Below, piece by piece: positions 10,301-17,866 of a stretch of DNA of 45,879 bases; position 1 is the first letter of the stretch, and every line of letters begins with the position of its first letter. The position numbers and the translations under genes are program-made. Origin of the DNA: CAYMUC01 sp964393535 (GTDB taxonomy: Bacteria; Actinomycetota; Acidimicrobiia; Acidimicrobiales; Ilumatobacteraceae); the NCBI GenBank assembly GCA_964393535.1, contig CAYMUC010000012.1:1-45879 (forward strand), read 5' to 3'. A model generated the notes under the pieces. It was not told the DNA's origin and did no database searches. It saw only the letters and a list, made by a program, of their open reading frames with translations.

Positions 10301-12458
10301 CGAGGACATGACCCGATGGGACAAAGTGGTGCAGCACTGGTTCGACGGGGCGGTCTCCCCCGCGATGGACGCCATCATCCGCTCCCCGTTGTACCTGGAT
10401 ATGTTCGCCCGTGCGATGGACGACGGTCGCTTCATCTACGACAACTACCGCCGTTCGCTGTTCACCGCGAAGGTCATGTACGGCCACGAGAAGATGAGCG
10501 TGTTCGACGCTTTCGACAAGGTGGCCGACGAGCTGCCGATCTTCGGCAATGCGGGCTTCATCGATGATCTCACCGAGATCGCATGGCGGCACGCCTACCT
10601 GCCGGACGAGTCGATCGACCCGTCGGATCCGATGATCCTCATCGCCCGTGCCTTGCAGAAGGAGTACGAGGACTTCGAGGGACATCGTCGCGCGATGGGT
10701 GATTTGAACGAGGCGCTGAGCGCGGCGACGAAGATGCCGGTCGAGGTCACCGCTGAGCAGTACGACGTGCTGCGCCGGTACATGCGAATCGAAGCGACGG
10801 CGAAGACCGAATGGGTGGAAGCATCGTCGCAGCGTGCGGTGAACCTGATGACCCCGTTCATCGACGATCACCGCATCCGGTCCCATTTCCAGGGGCACGT
10901 CGGGTCGTTGATCCCGTTCTGGTTCGCCGAGGAGCAGTTCCTGAAGCGGTGGGCACGCGGCCTGTACGAGAACCCGGCGATGCTTCGCAAGGGGCAGCTG
11001 TACGTCCACGGGATGCGCGAACTGGGCATCATCCAGGAAGACGGCCAGGGCAACGAGGTGTTCGTCTACCCCGGCTCTGAGTACGTCATGGACGCGATTG
11101 GTCCGGCGATCGGCGCGGTGTGGGGCGACGAGGCTCGCACCGTCATGTCGAACCCGTTGTCGGCCCGGGTCGAGTACATGCTGCCCGGCATCTCGCCGGA
11201 GGCGGGCCGGTTCTCGTTCGGTCCGCTGGCGGCGATCCCGATGATGTGGGCGGCGAACCGCGAACCGGATCTGATGGGACCGGTGAACAACCTGCTCGGG
11301 GATGGCGGCATGTCCCGCATGGGGGTCGGTTACGACGGCAACCAGACGAACCTTCGTCTGCTGACCGACAACCTCCTCCCGGCGTCGATCCGCAACGCCT
11401 GGAACATCGCCGGCAACTCCCAGGAAGCGCAGGCGTCGGCACGGATGCAGGCGATGCAGTACTTGGCCGCGGCGGGATACGCACCGGAGGAGAACGATCC
11501 GAACGGGATGGAGGAGTTCCTCGGTCGGGTGCGGAACATCTCCCGGCTGATCCTCATCGCGAGGGCGGCGTCGGGGTTCACGCTGGGCGCGTCGGGCAAC
11601 GTCCGCATCGATGAGGACGTGGAGCTCGACCAGGACTTCCAGGAGCTGCTGGATGCCGGGTTGCCGTTCGATCAGGCGGTCGGGGCTTTCATCGAGAAGC
11701 ATCCGGATGCCAGCCCGTACACGGTGTTCCGGTCGAGGACCGAGTCAGGGGCGCCGATCCCGGCGACCGAGGACGCGTTCGGCTGGATGACCTCGAATGA
11801 AGCCTTCATCAGCAACTTCAAGACGATCGCACCGTGGATGATCCCGCAAGGAAAGTCCGAGGAGTACGGGCCGATCGAACGACGCGCCCGTAACCAGGCG
11901 CTGGCGATGGGGCTGCGGATCAACAAGACCGACGAGGAGATCGTCCGGCAGTTCTACTGGGCTGAGGCGGCAGAGGACTACTTCCGCATCATGGACGACT
12001 ACACGTTGGAGATCGCCGAGCTGAACGCCCGCAACATGATCACGGAGCGGCAGCAGGTGCAGGCCGAGATGAACGCGTGGAAGGCGGCGTATCTGCGGCA
12101 GCATCCGATCTTCGCCGAGGATCTCCAGTCGACTGATGGCCGTCAGCGACGGGCACGGCTCATCGAGGAGGCTCGTCTGGTGCTGGCGGCTCCGGAGCAG
12201 ATCCCGGAGTTCCCGCATGAGCAGGAGTTCATCACCTTGCTTCAGCTCTTGGTCGACTTCGATGACCGGATGAAGTCGGTGTCGGGGTTGCAGAGTGGTG
12301 ACGCGCAGGAGTTCCGGGAGCGGTCGCGTGCAGAGTTCTACAATCTGACCAGGCAGATCGTGCGGAGGTACCCGGCGTTGGAGACGTTCTGGCAGTCGAA
12401 CATCCGGCCGTTGCTGGGTTCCGATGTGATCGCTGAGCTTGAAGTGGCAGGTGTCTGA
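4344..12458 (+). CDS. Giant internal virion / DNA-ejection protein candidate (2704 aa)
   Basis: This single uninterrupted 8.1-kb frame occupies almost a fifth of the window. It is mostly alpha-helical and charged. Coiled-coil stretches are seen near residues 500-580 (FVAEVRKLETEIAARSDEIA) and 1280-1340 (EMG/ARREQEIQ region through RARELHAELDRYQ). Near residues 2185-2230 is an aromatic amphipathic segment (IPFWFAEEQFLKRWARGL) like those of very large phage internal proteins. There is no tape-measure-like hydrophobic repeat and no tail-tube gene nearby. It is followed at once by SLT, M15 and peptidoglycan-binding genes, which fits a T7 gp16-like role: packed in the head and ejected to span the cell wall. 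No enzyme motif was found in it. It overlaps its neighbours by one base. The role is inferred. Confidence 0.8.
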   Translation: MGRYTDYAVSGLGGSAAAGSDFMAQQALVNRINLLSRNVPGLANIPEATYALASDFSMDDGDMLRGAYGAIGASAVMQQIESLSSLDDYQQRAVWGTMDPVAQETLRRAGYTPPQVEQKGGNGIPGTSWIKRAVNILPGDPAGDGNIGLPSAGGVGDQLTFMAQGLGNAVGLTAETILKAGNAPYAQATRAWRMGAAMIDEAGSPLNVMNPMGSVGPAFAAMGAARMGPTGLWELWQNVGDGEEYVHRDYIDRAARVLGNQEVASGFFDDYGGNLTTVSGQLWLARKMNGGHDLAEIARDAGFTEGTDEWNRFIVEAMDVSSTDKFQEALGILGNGKSSLGRDMLRGSHGSIGYGFAYDGALGRFKPFETPVLGGVLGPLGSVIPAVRNMTLGQITSGVGDAAFAWYADPFDRGFDILRARRAMRFGADLASVNEARRISAALANGNDTYRTHAAVNLTSTPVNGQAPVTSFRRKITSADRAAIREVDASNADIATTFRELDRRVHVRTARNQKPEEFVAEVRKLETEIAARSDEIAKTRAADRMFDEPQKMRAASLRLREAAQKYEDLVGRKYDDVPLADDDIITAKTRIDELEIQDGWEHQPVLDFHRRRPGMRAAWSVMYARHLDDTTRRLDSVDGVWDFWSDASAHEMIFKNPSLSRLDPDRVTLPGLTALERGLPPGMGDIPGIAKVREMLWTKFLDPEDLEISLSQIEKATVAHLDAIAKAKAAGDAEALELAETAFVNMMGHWTANAKSLPGQRFLRGFLTHQPRGRVLALTGDESIDMAERVFNLGRALNVPENIIDQYRGLYLVGNVAERNEIMLRYFTMMVGFSALRGEHTDELVEQFLRRARMAFGIQADGDGFEMVNGLRTKAGLFMAESDDLVLLPDIREFLKASNQTSVIRTLGGVITDSWIEAKMGKIWVPAQLMRIGFIPRAAGEETISFILRRSPKDYVAAHLALAQTGLKRTRRMKFADDATFISESGSGRRLTVPINDQTREAMLMKPITGLTYWLRELARVDDWGIRDRVVQQLRNAEPSRNWDEFRKAQPLAFEEMVQQNMQSVRDGLKHKLVSNTIQRADDMAFAISNRTANGLHKVAGHSKFLSREKIAGMFLRADDTRIRAARLMMMNPLVQGAYARMAGELYQPYRGQTALESGVTTMKVYQHGEIVEMPLKLDLSNFTVVSRTSGGKVLFDPLRYEIGLSSQYTRYADDPVAHAGLRVMHNYVGDGVLTELDDFGRKWGYTPAVDTTMVETGIPDDELAELTRLVQEEAGVRYQQQAATLDAAVEQMGEAARREQEIQATEIKVRTVRRQMRDEAGRRARELHAELDRYQMTAIAPPPPRATTRDMVTGAKRSSRPAEWEWYDNLDASEKARLRKWFQEGSQSPDQAAARMMDETGRSFGEVMEEWVAMTRRIDAHEAFEKRGASAIGRYKDDLVDLDDEFGLTIDDVYADDAYDRVRAAVDYRIRGQVPTPEAAGILVGSAQRGLDQIVADMEAEIERLAGGRRLVEETVPRKSPQELVRDIRRMHDQQSTYVQVQLAKWLKTHDREHLLNAFNKMGPEARRMYMPLLKDESVSGRLATIFAGRNMNAQDLIFDRAELAARVEEAMFEAWFAPGMEDARAGMHRTQMAAGHKIADPVREGQTRLHMPAVDPRLMPVLKGMVGKEDVTARAFDAFITQVMRRLPMEARDEFLRYSSSNLADAFGYNQLNGRLLGKGGTVTEVQAKPWAVSLSESMANELRQAQIVGSEAFGLGIFATSNPRNARLLSEAINAELAARAKDAGVMVSVPKRASRATAYVDLDDAVIKDWEKRIAFSLPHPKELANQGWFPLNGTYTHRVHSLPEDELVELTLVDFGKGNIRWVDATDPNIPELKGKSLTDEMQSGRIRVLRTTEAAGMSEERAIRELVSKERGAIESVLTTFHRDDLMKNDVLNEQLEHLLNLDDPLLVADDMAFNGGFDLFTNTPIEELPPDIHAPTLVTEDMTRWDKVVQHWFDGAVSPAMDAIIRSPLYLDMFARAMDDGRFIYDNYRRSLFTAKVMYGHEKMSVFDAFDKVADELPIFGNAGFIDDLTEIAWRHAYLPDESIDPSDPMILIARALQKEYEDFEGHRRAMGDLNEALSAATKMPVEVTAEQYDVLRRYMRIEATAKTEWVEASSQRAVNLMTPFIDDHRIRSHFQGHVGSLIPFWFAEEQFLKRWARGLYENPAMLRKGQLYVHGMRELGIIQEDGQGNEVFVYPGSEYVMDAIGPAIGAVWGDEARTVMSNPLSARVEYMLPGISPEAGRFSFGPLAAIPMMWAANREPDLMGPVNNLLGDGGMSRMGVGYDGNQTNLRLLTDNLLPASIRNAWNIAGNSQEAQASARMQAMQYLAAAGYAPEENDPNGMEEFLGRVRNISRLILIARAASGFTLGASGNVRIDEDVELDQDFQELLDAGLPFDQAVGAFIEKHPDASPYTVFRSRTESGAPIPATEDAFGWMTSNEAFISNFKTIAPWMIPQGKSEEYGPIERRARNQALAMGLRINKTDEEIVRQFYWAEAAEDYFRIMDDYTLEIAELNARNMITERQQVQAEMNAWKAAYLRQHPIFAEDLQSTDGRQRRARLIEEARLVLAAPEQIPEFPHEQEFITLLQLLVDFDDRMKSVSGLQSGDAQEFRERSRAEFYNLTRQIVRRYPALETFWQSNIRPLLGSDVIAELEVAGV

Positions 12459-13963
12459 TGTCGTGGGTCGAGGATCTGGTCCGGGATGTCGGCGCGAACG
12501 CGCTGAAGCGAGCAGAGGCGCTGCGAGCAGCGACGGAATCGGGTGTGCCGGTGGCGCAGCCGTACCAGGACAACCGGACGTGGGGGCAGTCGCAGGCGAC
12601 TGCGTTGGAGCGGGCGTTGGAGCGGGTGTACGGCGGCATGGGCGTGGACCGCAGCGTCAGCTTCTCGTCCCGGGTGGGGGACCGGTTCGCGGTGGGGCGC
12701 GAACATTACGTCGCCCAGCTGTATGCGGACCTCATCGACCAGGGCCGAGTCGGGTTGGGTCGGTATTCGGATCAGTTGGCTCAAGCAAACGACATGGATC
12801 CCCGGTTCACGGAGATGTTGGAGGGCTACCGGTTCGGTGGGCAACGGCCGGCGGTGCCACCGGAGGTGGCGTACCGGCAGACCCGGGATCCGATCATGGC
12901 CCTGTTCGGGGTGAAGCGCACCGAAGCACTCCGCATCATGCGCGAACTACCCGATGACGCCTTCATCGCCTTGCAGGTCCGGTTCATGCAGGCCGGTTTG
13001 TACGGCGACCAGAAGCCGACGCTCGGGTTGCGGACCACCGCCGAGTCAGAGGCGCTGGACCGGCTCATGTTCGAGGCGGTGTCCGCTCCCGACAAGTCGC
13101 TGAAGCAGGTCGTGGACGAGCTGACCGAGCGGTACCAAGACGCCACCGCTGAGCAGCTGGGCCTCAAGACCGGGCTGGGGACCGGCTTGGAGGACGTCGA
13201 CGTGCTGACCGTGAAGCCGGTCGAGTACTACGAGGACCTGGTCGACAACATCTCTTCCAACCTCATCGGTATGACCCTCGACCAGGCATCTCGTCGCAGC
13301 ATCGCCGAAGAGCTTCGCCGCAAGGAGATCGGCTCGACGCGGCAGATGACCACGATCCGCAAGGCGCTCCAGGGTTCCGAGTCGGGCACCGACACCGGCG
13401 AGCTCGAGGCGTTCATGCAGGCGATCGGACTGAAGGAGTCAGGTGGGAACTACGACTCCCGCAACACCGACTCCGGAGCGAAGGGCAAGTACCAGATCAT
13501 GCCGTCGAACTGGCCGTCGTGGAGCAAGCTGGCAGGGTTGCCGTCGAACGCGCCGATGACACCGGAGAACCAGGAGCTGGTCGCCCGCACGGTGATGACC
13601 ATGTACTACAACCAGTTCGGCAACTGGCGTGACGTGGCGATCGCCTGGTACGCCGGGCCGGGCAAGGTCGGCGCGGCGACCGACGTGCTGAACCGTCGGC
13701 AGCGCAGCGGGCAGAACAACTACCCGTCGATCAACTCCTATGCGGACGACATCATGGGCCGCATGCAGGGGATCCTGAAGGACACCGCGGGCAGTCTCCA
13801 GTCGATGATCGACCCGGTGACCGGCAACATCGTCGTGGACGAGTTCGACCCGCAGTCCGAAGCGGACCGGGCGATTCGCGCCGCCCGCAAGGCCGATGTG
13901 ACGACGTACGGGTTCGCGTCGCAGGCGAAGGAGTTCTTCTCGCTTCTCGGAGGGGTGGTCTGA
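12458..13963 (+). CDS. Virion protein with SLT-type lytic transglycosylase domain
   Basis: The 501-aa product carries a C-terminal soluble lytic transglycosylase domain, which cleaves the MurNAc-GlcNAc bond of peptidoglycan. Residues about 320-420 contain GLKESGGNY with the catalytic Glu near 327, then GAKGKYQIMPSNW and AIAWYAGPGKVG, the usual three SLT motifs. The N-terminal 300 residues are helical and unrecognised, and may anchor the enzyme in the ejection complex. Its place between the giant protein and the M15 peptidase points to a structural entry enzyme; the lysis cassette lies elsewhere at 24942-26231. The start overlaps the upstream stop (TGATG). The domain call is strong and the virion location is inferred. 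Confidence 0.88.
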   Translation: MSWVEDLVRDVGANALKRAEALRAATESGVPVAQPYQDNRTWGQSQATALERALERVYGGMGVDRSVSFSSRVGDRFAVGREHYVAQLYADLIDQGRVGLGRYSDQLAQANDMDPRFTEMLEGYRFGGQRPAVPPEVAYRQTRDPIMALFGVKRTEALRIMRELPDDAFIALQVRFMQAGLYGDQKPTLGLRTTAESEALDRLMFEAVSAPDKSLKQVVDELTERYQDATAEQLGLKTGLGTGLEDVDVLTVKPVEYYEDLVDNISSNLIGMTLDQASRRSIAEELRRKEIGSTRQMTTIRKALQGSESGTDTGELEAFMQAIGLKESGGNYDSRNTDSGAKGKYQIMPSNWPSWSKLAGLPSNAPMTPENQELVARTVMTMYYNQFGNWRDVAIAWYAGPGKVGAATDVLNRRQRSGQNNYPSINSYADDIMGRMQGILKDTAGSLQSMIDPVTGNIVVDEFDPQSEADRAIRAARKADVTTYGFASQAKEFFSLLGGVV

Positions 13964-14547
13964 TGGCTGAGCAGTGGTCGATCTACGAGGGCACCGACCC
14001 GGAGTTTGCCCGTCGCATGCAGGCGTTTATCGCTGCGTCCGGAGGGCGGATCACGATCGTGTCGGCGTACCGGTCGAACGAGAAGCAGGCCAGCCTGTAC
14101 CGGAACGCGATCAAGCGGTACGGCTCGGAGGCCGCGGCTCGGAAGTGGGTCGCGCCTCCTGGGCGCAGCAACCACAACCACGGACTCGCGATCGACCTGG
14201 ACTACAACGGGGACGGCGAGGCATGGGCGCACCAGAACGCGGCCCGGTTCGGGTTGACGTTCCCGATGGATCATGAGCCGTGGCACATCGAGCCGATCGG
14301 GGTGCGTGATGGCAGTTTCAAGCCGGGGCACGAACACAGTGACGACGCCTACACGACGCCACCGCCGGGGGTGCCGAACGGTTGGGACAAGGAACGCACG
14401 ATGGATGACCACATGGCGAACCTGATGGGCATCCTGATGAACCCGTCTGGCGTGGAGCAGGCTGTGGCGATGCGGAGCGGGATGATGGACGCATCAGCGA
14501 ACGAGATGATGGAGCCGACCGTGGCGTACGAGGACACCGATGGTTAG
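13963..14547 (+). CDS. M15-family D-Ala-D-Ala carboxypeptidase/endopeptidase-like protein
   Basis: The 194-aa protein has the zinc-peptidase signature of the VanY/M15 family: SAYRSNEKQASLY near residue 30, SNHNHGLAIDLD near 67-78 (the SxHxxGxAxD zinc motif) and EPWHIEP near 104-110 with the second His. It should cut peptide stems or cross-links in peptidoglycan. It follows the SLT enzyme with a one-base overlap, so glycan and peptide cleavage are encoded side by side. The last 80 residues are acidic, Met-rich and unrecognised, and could tether it to the virion. All expected metal ligands are present. Confidence 0.88.
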   Translation: MAEQWSIYEGTDPEFARRMQAFIAASGGRITIVSAYRSNEKQASLYRNAIKRYGSEAAARKWVAPPGRSNHNHGLAIDLDYNGDGEAWAHQNAARFGLTFPMDHEPWHIEPIGVRDGSFKPGHEHSDDAYTTPPPGVPNGWDKERTMDDHMANLMGILMNPSGVEQAVAMRSGMMDASANEMMEPTVAYEDTDG

Positions 14548-15685
14548 CCGCCCGACCCGGAACCCTGACACCGGCGGGTCGGCTTCGAGGACTGCCCCTG
14601 AACAGCTTCGGACGTGGAACCCGAACCCGACTGCTCCTCGCACCGCCCCGGATCAGCTGCGGACGTGGAACCCGACGACCGCTCCTCCGCTTCCTTCACC
14701 GTTCACGGGGATCCCGTCACGCACCGCGGCGGGGGCGACCGGGGGGTCCACGACGGGTGGAACCAGTGGTGGTGGCGGCGCAGGGACGTCCACGTCCGGG
14801 AGCACGCCGGGGACGAACACTCCGGCGACAGCGAACCTCGATGAGATTGAGGAGATCAAGAAGAAGTACCCGAACCTTGCGTACTACGTCCTCCACCCGG
14901 AGCTCGGTCCGATCCTCCTCGATGCGTACCGCAACAACTGGGACGCTACCCAGTTGCAGTTCGCCATTACGAACACTTCTTGGTGGCGGGAGCGGTCCGG
15001 GTCGGCCCGTCAGTGGGAATCGTTGCGGTTGCAGGATCCGGGTGAAGCGACCCGGATGTTGCAGAAGAAGCAGGCCGACGTCACCCTGCTCGCCGCACAG
15101 AACGGCATCGCGCTCAACGGTCAGCAGATCCAGGAGCTGTCCGAGCAGGCGTTGCAGTGGGGTTGGTCGGATGCGGAGCTGCGGATCAGTCTTGCCCAGC
15201 AGGCACGGACCATGCCTGCGACGACCGGCAACCTCGGTGCGACCGCATCACAGCTGAAGGCGTTGGCTCGCAACTACCTGGTGAAGTTGAACGATGCCGA
15301 TGCGCGGGATTGGGCGATTCGGATCTTCGAAGGGAGCCAGACGCTCGACGGCGCGGAGCATTGGTTGCGGGGGCAGGCGAAGCAGCGGTTCGGGTGGATG
15401 GCCGGCGACATCGATGCGGGGACGGCTCCGGAGCTGTACTTCCGGCCGATCAAGAATCTGGTCGCGGATACGTTGGAGATGAACCCGGAGGACATCGACT
15501 TGATGGATCCGAAGTGGTCGGCGTTGACCGACTACGTCGACGCGAACGGGCATCAGCGGGGGATGACGTACACGGAGGCGGCGAAGTGGGCGCGGCAGCA
15601 GCCGGAGTGGCGGAAGACGCGGACGGCGAACCAGAAGGCGGCGTCTGCGACGGCGAAGCTGGCTGAGATCATGGGGGTCCGCTGA
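14540..15685 (+). CDS. Hypothetical virion protein of the ejection cluster (381 aa)
   Basis: The first 95 residues are low complexity (Pro, Thr, Gly, Ser) and contain two copies of an APxQLRTWNP word, one near residue 15 and one near 32. The rest is largely helical with many Gln, Ala and Trp residues. The ATG at 14540 overlaps the M15 gene by eight bases and the stop overlaps the peptidoglycan-binding gene. I recognise no family. The disordered repeat-bearing N-terminus and the context suggest a structural or adaptor component of the internal ejection proteins; this is positional inference only. Confidence 0.8.
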   Translation: MVSRPTRNPDTGGSASRTAPEQLRTWNPNPTAPRTAPDQLRTWNPTTAPPLPSPFTGIPSRTAAGATGGSTTGGTSGGGGAGTSTSGSTPGTNTPATANLDEIEEIKKKYPNLAYYVLHPELGPILLDAYRNNWDATQLQFAITNTSWWRERSGSARQWESLRLQDPGEATRMLQKKQADVTLLAAQNGIALNGQQIQELSEQALQWGWSDAELRISLAQQARTMPATTGNLGATASQLKALARNYLVKLNDADARDWAIRIFEGSQTLDGAEHWLRGQAKQRFGWMAGDIDAGTAPELYFRPIKNLVADTLEMNPEDIDLMDPKWSALTDYVDANGHQRGMTYTEAAKWARQQPEWRKTRTANQKAASATAKLAEIMGVR

Positions 15686-16920
15686 TGGCGTCGAATCTGT
15701 TGGGCGACAAGGGTGTGCGCGTTGCGCAGGTCCAGTCGCTGTTGACGAGGCTCAACTACTACACCGGTCCGGTGGACGGGACGTTCAACTTCGCCTTGGC
15801 GAACGCGATCGACGCCTACCAGCAGGCGTTGGGGATCACCCCCGAGTTCCAGTTCGATGCGCCGATCGGGTCCCGTGGGACGACCGGGTGGGGTGTGTGG
15901 GATGAGGTGACGGAGAACGCCACCAACTACCTGGTGCACTACCTGTCGGGTGGCACCAAGTGGTGGCAGGCCGACGGTGGCGAGGTGACGTGGGATCCGG
16001 CGACGACGATCCCGGGCGGGGCGACGCCGCAGCTTCCGTCGACTCGTGAGCCGGACACGCCGACGCAGGATGACGTGTCGCAGCCGGTGACTCCTCCTCC
16101 GACCGAGGATGCGATCTCCCGGATGGAGGGCTGGTTGTCGAACCAGTTCGGGTTGACCGGCCTGCGGGACTTCGCGCGACGGTGGCTCGAGGAGGACTGG
16201 AACGAGGATGAAGCCTTCATCGAGTTGGAGAACACGGATGCGTTCAAGGCACGGTTCCCGGCGATCTTCGAGCGTCGAGCGGCGGGGCTGCCGCCGATCA
16301 ACCCGTACGACTACGTCCGCATGGAACGTGAGTACGCACAGACGTTGACGAGAGCCGGCATCGCGCAGTTCTTCGACAACAAGCAGCTGATGACCAGCCT
16401 CATCGCCAACGACGTGTCCAAGGCCGAGTTCGACGAGCGGGTGCTTGGCGGGTTCCGTCGGGTGGTGCAGTCCTCGCCTGAGGTGCGTGATGCGTTCGCT
16501 GCGTACTTCGGGGTGGACGGTGATGCAGCGCTGGCGGCGTACTTCCTCGACCCGGAACGACTGGCCGACCAGCTCGCCCAGCAGGTCGAGGCTGCGGCGG
16601 TCGGCGGGACGGGGACCCGGTTCGGGTTCTCGATCAACTCGGATCGGTCGATGGATCTTGTCAAGATGGGCGTGTCTGAGCAGCGTGCTCAGCAGGGGTT
16701 CGCCCGGTTGCAGGAGCTGGAGCCGGTGTTCTCCGAGACGTTGGGCGAGACACAGGATCTCACGGCGACGGGTGAGGGCATCGATGCGGTGTTCCAGACC
16801 GGCATGCCGGGGGTCCGGTTGATCGAAGGCCGGGTGCGGTCGCGGACGAACATGCTGTCCGGGCAGGCCGGTGCGGCGATCGACCAGGGCGGCATCCTTG
16901 GCTTCGGGAGCGATTCCTGA
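15685..16920 (+). CDS. Virion protein with N-terminal peptidoglycan-binding domain
   Basis: Residues about 5-55 match the PG_binding_1 three-helix fold (KGVRVAQVQSLLTRLNYYTG, then PVDGTFNFALANAIDAYQ), which holds proteins on peptidoglycan. The remaining 350 residues are helical and acidic with no recognised enzyme. As the fourth protein of the giant/SLT/M15 cluster it probably docks the ejection machinery on the wall. The start overlaps the upstream stop (TGATG). The gene ends at 16920 and is followed by the first sizeable gap of the operon (16921-17044), so it probably closes a translational block. Confidence 0.85.
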   Translation: MASNLLGDKGVRVAQVQSLLTRLNYYTGPVDGTFNFALANAIDAYQQALGITPEFQFDAPIGSRGTTGWGVWDEVTENATNYLVHYLSGGTKWWQADGGEVTWDPATTIPGGATPQLPSTREPDTPTQDDVSQPVTPPPTEDAISRMEGWLSNQFGLTGLRDFARRWLEEDWNEDEAFIELENTDAFKARFPAIFERRAAGLPPINPYDYVRMEREYAQTLTRAGIAQFFDNKQLMTSLIANDVSKAEFDERVLGGFRRVVQSSPEVRDAFAAYFGVDGDAALAAYFLDPERLADQLAQQVEAAAVGGTGTRFGFSINSDRSMDLVKMGVSEQRAQQGFARLQELEPVFSETLGETQDLTATGEGIDAVFQTGMPGVRLIEGRVRSRTNMLSGQAGAAIDQGGILGFGSDS

Positions 16921-16973
16921 TACAACTACGGCGTCGGCCGCTCGTGAGCTCAACGGGCCGGGTGTGCGCTGAC

Positions 16974-16989
16974 ATGATCCCCTCATCAG
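16974..16989 (+). promoter_or_regulatory. Dyad motif ATGATCCCCTCATCAG, candidate regulatory site
   Basis: This 16-mer is repeated exactly at 43165-43180, again just upstream of a plus-strand virion gene. It holds a TGAT/ATCA dyad and lies in the 124-bp gap before the scaffold-like gene. Related shorter dyads occur before other units (33548-33562, 39906-39916, 152-164). CTGACA at 16969-16974 could act as a -35-like element, but no good -10 follows, so I call it a regulatory site and not a defined promoter. Confidence 0.4.
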
Positions 16990-17044
16990 CCCCGCGGGTG
17001 AGGCGTACTTCCGAAGACGGGCGTAGGAACGGAGTTGACAACCG

Positions 17045-17539
17045 ATGTCGGACGACACGAACACCATCGAGGACGAGCAGCCGCAGACCTCGGGGGTGAA
17101 GGCGTTGCGTGAGAAGGCCGAACAGGACGCACGCGAGCTTGCCGCTGCACGGCGGGAGCTGGCGTTCCTGAAGGCCGGTGTGGACCTCGACTCCAAGATG
17201 GGGCAGGTCTTCGCCAAGGGCTACGACGGCGAGCTCGACCCGGACGCGATCCGGAACGAGTGGTCGGAGCTGGCCCCGAAGCGCGACGAGGCACCCCCCT
17301 CCGAGGAGGGTCGCATCCGGGACACGTTCGCACGGGACGGCCAGGTCCCCCCCGACGCCGAGGACTTCCGCGAGGATCCGTCCGAGCAGGCGTTGCGTGA
17401 GGGCCGGGACGTGCTCGCGAAGGGCGGGTCACGGGAGCGGGCGATGAACGCGTACATCGACCGGATGGTGGATGCCGGGGCCAAGAAGGACCAGCGCGTC
17501 GTGTTCGACCGGGATCGGTGGATGGAGAGCTTCGGTTGA
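17045..17539 (+). CDS. Putative capsid scaffolding protein
   Basis: The 164-aa acidic protein is encoded two genes before the capsid protein, the normal place for a scaffold. It has a predicted coiled coil near residues 15-45 (ALREKAEQDARELAAARREL) followed by a charged, disordered middle and a short basic helical C-terminus, the usual layout of small scaffolds that bind capsid subunits through their C-terminus. The start follows GGAACGGAG at rather long spacing after a 124-bp intergenic gap. No protease gene is visible, so scaffold removal would not need a phage protease from this window. Sequence alone does not prove the role. Confidence 0.65.
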   Translation: MSDDTNTIEDEQPQTSGVKALREKAEQDARELAAARRELAFLKAGVDLDSKMGQVFAKGYDGELDPDAIRNEWSELAPKRDEAPPSEEGRIRDTFARDGQVPPDAEDFREDPSEQALREGRDVLAKGGSRERAMNAYIDRMVDAGAKKDQRVVFDRDRWMESFG

Positions 17540-17865
17540 ACTGCGAGATCTGCGGACGTGAGCTGATCGGTGACTTCGCGAAACCGCTCTGCTTCCGGTG
17601 CAAGGGTCTGAACTACGGCAGAGTGCCTGGCGGTGCCCAAGGTGGCAACGACAAGCCTCCGGCGAAGGCGGATCCGGCATGGGAGCGGGGCGTGGCCGGG
17701 GAGTACCGCTCGGACGGGTCTTTCGTCCCGTATCTGACGATGCAGGGCGGTGCCGGCGACGTGATGCACGTCAAGGAGCACGCAGAGAATCGGCACAAGA
17801 TTGAGGCGATCCGAGACCGCCAACGGAACGACCCCACGTTCTATGCCGACATGAAGGGATCATGA
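17536..17865 (+). CDS. Cys4 zinc-ribbon protein (109 aa)
   Basis: The N-terminus has CEICGREL and, fourteen residues on, CFRCKG, giving a CxxC...CxxC zinc site typical of small rubredoxin-like knuckles. The middle is Gly/Pro-rich and the C-terminus helical and basic. I place the start at the TTG at 17536, which overlaps the preceding stop (TTGA) and has a GGAG upstream; a GTG at 17518 would add six residues. Sitting one base before the capsid gene, it may be a minor head protein or an assembly factor; function unknown. Confidence 0.75.
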   Translation: MNCEICGRELIGDFAKPLCFRCKGLNYGRVPGGAQGGNDKPPAKADPAWERGVAGEYRSDGSFVPYLTMQGGAGDVMHVKEHAENRHKIEAIRDRQRNDPTFYADMKGS

Positions 17866-17866
17866 C

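Noticed and set aside
4344..12458. Tape-measure protein interpretation of the 2704-aa gene
   Set aside because: No tail-tube, chaperone frameshift or baseplate genes nearby, and it sits before the capsid gene with wall hydrolases; an internal ejection protein fits better.
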